In this document: positions 35,988-36,223 of the stretch, piece by piece
Layout of the letters: every line of letters begins with the position of its first letter
How positions within the stretch are numbered: position 1 is the stretch's first letter
Assembly: GCA_028682915.1 (NCBI GenBank)
Contig: JAJRAN010000034.1
Coordinates: 1-36,223, forward strand
Reading direction: 5' to 3'
Length of the DNA: 36,223 bases
Source: Methanomassiliicoccales archaeon
GTDB lineage: Archaea; Thermoplasmatota; Thermoplasmata; Methanomassiliicoccales; UBA472
Notes under the pieces: model-generated
Told to the model about the DNA's origin: nothing
The model's database searches: none
The model's input: the letters and a program-made list of their open reading frames with translations, nothing else
Program-made: the position numbers and the translations under genes

Positions 35988-36105
35988 GCTCTTCCACAAA
36001 ATTAGGTACGACTCTTAGATTTCACCTTTTCGGTAATTAATCCCAGACTGTCAGGCATGTTAGAATGGTCCATGACATGTGAGGCGTAAAAAAATGATTG
36101 GGAGT

Positions 36106-36177
36106 GCGGGCGTCGGGATTTGAACCCGAGTTTTAAGCTTGGCAAGCTTAAGTGATAACCAGCTACACTACGCCCGC
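36106..36177 (-). tRNA. tRNA-Gly(GCC)
   Basis: 72-nt cloverleaf on reverse strand: GCGGGCG TA GTGTAGCTGGTTATCAC T TAAGC-TTGCCAA-GCTTA AAAC TCGGG-TTCAAAT-CCCGA CGCCCGC; upstream TTTATTATA box A; CCA not encoded. Confidence 0.95.
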
Positions 36178-36223
36178 TTGAGCATCGTCCCGAATGTGGT
36201 AGGGTATAATAAACCTTTCAATG

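Noticed and set aside
1-36223. Mobile element, phage or defence island
   Set aside because: No transposase, integrase, restriction, toxin-antitoxin or phage structural motif found in any listed ORF.

Overview
This is a 36.2 kb euryarchaeal chromosome segment. Gene content (RfcS, L40e, archaeal TopA with C4 zinc fingers, TtuA-like thiolase, archaeal-type promoters) and GC-rich coding fit a Thermoplasmata-like lineage, but that placement is inference. Most of the window is housekeeping: tRNA thiolation enzyme (edge-truncated), RfcS, L40e, response regulator-DUF835, enolase, OsmC, CobW-type GTPase plus a His-rich partner, TopA, NikR, ADP-forming acyl-CoA synthetase alpha subunit, a stand-alone Asn-synthase domain, FolC, Nth, HypA, HypD, CorA-like, ferritin-like proteins, DEAD helicase, ABC-F, rhodanese, ZIP, and tRNA-Gly(GCC). 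The most interesting part is a four-gene cell-surface cluster at 25.6-30.3 kb: a TasA/camelysin-like pilin or matrix protein, an ER/SipW-type signal peptidase, a secreted protein with a six-repeat Kelch-like propeller and a SipW-type leader, and a membrane-anchored protein with a TasA-like N-domain, a CARDB-like domain and a cytosolic tail. It has a strong hairpin between gene 1 and gene 2 and a dyad-rich leader upstream. Second is a tandem pair of internally duplicated, Cys-motif proteins resembling ATC-hydrolase domains, each with a C-terminal SHOCT-like motif. Third are two intergenic nested stem structures with the same topology. I saw no CRISPR array, transposase, integrase or phage gene. 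All homology calls come from reading the sequence by eye; no searches were run.
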